From: DASUNP01 sp963728545
GTDB taxonomy: Bacteria; Acidobacteriota; Blastocatellia; UBA7656
Assembly (NCBI GenBank): GCA_963728545.1
Contig: CAVSKO010000003.1
Span: 2,976,001-3,040,000, forward strand
Reading direction: 5' to 3'
Length of the DNA stretch: 64,000 bases
Within the stretch, counting starts at the first letter, position 1. Every line of letters starts with the position of its first letter. Below the pieces are notes generated by a model. That model worked only from the letters and a program-made list of their open reading frames with translations, did not search any database and was not told the DNA's origin. The position numbers and the translations under genes were made by a program. Positions 62,887-64,000 of the stretch are shown one piece after another.

Positions 62887-63282
62887 TTAATGAATACCAA
62901 ATCGTACATCACCTGAGAGTAAGCAGGCGCGTACTGTCTGCATCAAGTCTTCGATCCCTGTGGGCTTCACCAGATAGCCTTGAGCGCCTGCACTCATTGC
63001 TCTGTTGATCTCATCTTCATCAACTGTCCCTGAGCAAAAGAGAATCGGAGTGTCCGTATCAAACATACGAATGTACTGACAGAGGTCAAGGCCTGTTCCG
63101 TCTGGAAAATACCAATCGAGCAGATACAGGTCAAAGTTCCCCTTCTTTGCCAAGCTCGAAGCATCTGCCACCGTCATTGCGGATATTACTTCATAACCTG
63201 ATATGCCAAATAAAGCCTCTAACATCAAGCAGGTGTCTCTATCATCATCTACACAGAGAATCCGTTTCTTTATTTGTTCCAT
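62887..63282 (-). CDS. Single-domain response regulator
   Basis: 131 aa from the ATG at 63282 with AAGGA upstream; the frame is open to 63429, but that part overlaps the probable promoter. Receiver domain: ILCVDDDRDTC, phospho-Asp in YLLDWYFPDG, LFCSGTVDE and Lys in GYLVKPTG. No output domain. A CRP-like palindrome lies about 117 nt upstream, matching the one near 62160. Confidence 0.92.
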   Translation of the reverse strand: MEQIKKRILCVDDDRDTCLMLEALFGISGYEVISAMTVADASSLAKKGNFDLYLLDWYFPDGTGLDLCQYIRMFDTDTPILFCSGTVDEDEINRAMSAGAQGYLVKPTGIEDLMQTVRACLLSGDVRFGIH

Positions 63283-63398
63283 TACCCGTTCCTTGCTCAC
63301 AACTATGCTGAGGGGAGTAGATGTTCTACGTAATTGTGTATAAGCCAAAAGATAACTAAAACCAGTTAGTATTATACTGAGGTAAAGATGGATTGGTC

Positions 63399-63414
63399 TG
63401 TCCGATACCCTACA
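63399..63414. promoter_or_regulatory. CRP-like 16-bp site, second copy
   Basis: The minus strand reads TGTAGGGTATCGGACA, identical to the site at 62156 in 14 of 16 positions. It lies between the Crp/Fnr gene stop (63433) and the response regulator start (63282). Confidence 0.5.
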
Positions 63415-63432
63415 CATGAAAGATATCAAGTA

Positions 63433-64000
63433 TCAGATATTTAGAAACCAGTCGAACTCTTTTTTGATGATCCTGTAACATTCGCAAGAGGTGGATTCCA
63501 GCCCTTCTCGATTCAAGATAGTAACGTTGCCGCGAGTGTGACGGATCAGTCCCGCCCTTTGAAGAGCGCCAGCAGCTACATTGACATCGGGACGGCTCGA
63601 TCCCACCATTAAAGCTAGGAACTCTTGAGTAAGGGGTAAGTCATCTAATCCTGTTCGGTCGGAAGATGTCAACAGCCAGCGGGCGAGCCGTTTTTCTACA
63701 ATGTGGAAGCGGTTACAAACTACCGATTGCCTGATTTGAATCAGTATCGCCTGTGTGTAACGAAGCAAAATAGTATGCAATAACCCTTTCCGATTAAGCT
63801 CCTCTTTGAATAACTTGGCCTTCATCCTCAGAGCCGTACCGGCAGTTTGGATCAATACTCGGTCGTTTATGGTCTTGGCTTCCAAGACCATTTGAAAACC
63901 CACCACTCCTTCTTTTCCTATAATTCCAACTTCAATTGATTTGCCTTCTTCGGAGACGGAGACCAGAGAGGCCATGCCGCTATTTAAGAAGTAGACGTGG
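63433..64000 (-). CDS. Crp/Fnr-family transcription regulator (5' end outside window)
   Basis: The frame stays open from 63433 past the ATG at 63975 to the right edge (HVYFLNSGMASLVSV), so the N-terminus is missing. The present part covers the end of the effector domain (SIEVGIIGKEGVVGF), the long dimer helix and a winged helix-turn-helix with LTQEFLALMVGSSRPDVNVAAGALQ and GLIRHTRGNVTI. The recognition helix keeps the CRP Arg (SSR) but has Pro-Asp in place of Glu-Thr. It ends SCECYRIIKKEFDWF, typical of a subgroup lacking obvious cAMP contacts. It may bind the two palindromes nearby. Confidence 0.92.
   Translation of the reverse strand, partial: HVYFLNSGMASLVSVSEEGKSIEVGIIGKEGVVGFQMVLEAKTINDRVLIQTAGTALRMKAKLFKEELNRKGLLHTILLRYTQAILIQIRQSVVCNRFHIVEKRLARWLLTSSDRTGLDDLPLTQEFLALMVGSSRPDVNVAAGALQRAGLIRHTRGNVTILNREGLESTSCECYRIIKKEFDWFLNI

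Noticed and set aside
1..64000. CRISPR arrays, insertion sequences or prophage genes
   Set aside because: No regularly spaced direct repeats, transposase, integrase or phage structural genes were found.

Overview
The window looks like a chromosomal segment of a Gram-negative, soil-type bacterium, most likely an Acidobacteriota member (Blastocatellia-like). This is inferred from an overlapping pair of ECF sigma factor and WD40 Ser/Thr kinase genes, an SBBP-repeat secreted protein, DUF6599- and FecR-like exported proteins, an exosortase-style polysaccharide locus and abundant palindromic intergenic repeats. No ribosomal or taxonomic marker gene is present, so the placement is tentative. No insertion sequence, prophage or CRISPR array was seen.

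Layout. 1-8.2 kb: the 5' part of a secreted protein gene (minus), then an ECF sigma factor, a kinase with two WD40 propellers and a large SBBP/sortilin-like secreted protein (plus). 8.3-11.6 kb: a minus-strand set of a PH-domain protein, a DUF6599-like protein and an NtrC-type regulator. 11.8-14 kb: an alpha/beta hydrolase, then a tRNA-Asn gene split by a 905-nt group I intron that carries a LAGLIDADG endonuclease gene. 14-16.2 kb: an O-antigen-ligase-like protein and a VirB9/TrbG-like exported protein. 16.4-20.7 kb: a minus-strand cassette of a nucleotidyltransferase, a MauE-double-redoxin fusion, an HPr-kinase-like protein and a PqqD-Tat-like-Cys-rich fusion, which is a candidate uncharacterised peptide or redox system. 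20.8-50.5 kb: an almost unbroken minus-strand exopolysaccharide operon. Transcription would begin with TPR, Wzy-like, Wza-like and Wzz/tyrosine-kinase genes, then flippase, CDP-sugar genes, seven glycosyltransferases, FkbM, AsnB and XrtA-type deacetylase, and end with an initiating phosphoglycosyltransferase fused to a CapD-like domain. 50.5-54.3 kb: a gene-poor stretch, two secreted proteins and a PQQ-propeller remnant. 54.3-59 kb: glycogen phosphorylase, an ATG22-like transporter and an Nfu protein. 59-62.1 kb: a three-gene operon of a small protein, an ATP-grasp ligase and a B12-binding radical SAM protein whose apparent stop is an in-frame UGA. Read as selenocysteine it gives a CUAEP tail, with a SECIS-like hairpin just downstream. 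62.2-64 kb: two single-domain response regulators, a small coiled-coil ORF and a truncated Crp/Fnr regulator. Two near-identical 16-bp palindromes lie upstream of the regulator genes.

Quality note. Five genes (nucleotidyltransferase, FkbM, one GT4, an FAD oxidoreductase and the small protein at 62 kb) each carry one extra base. In every case removing one T from a GTTC context (GGTTCTC three times, GTTCGATC twice) restores the family sequence. This may be a systematic sequencing artefact rather than gene decay.
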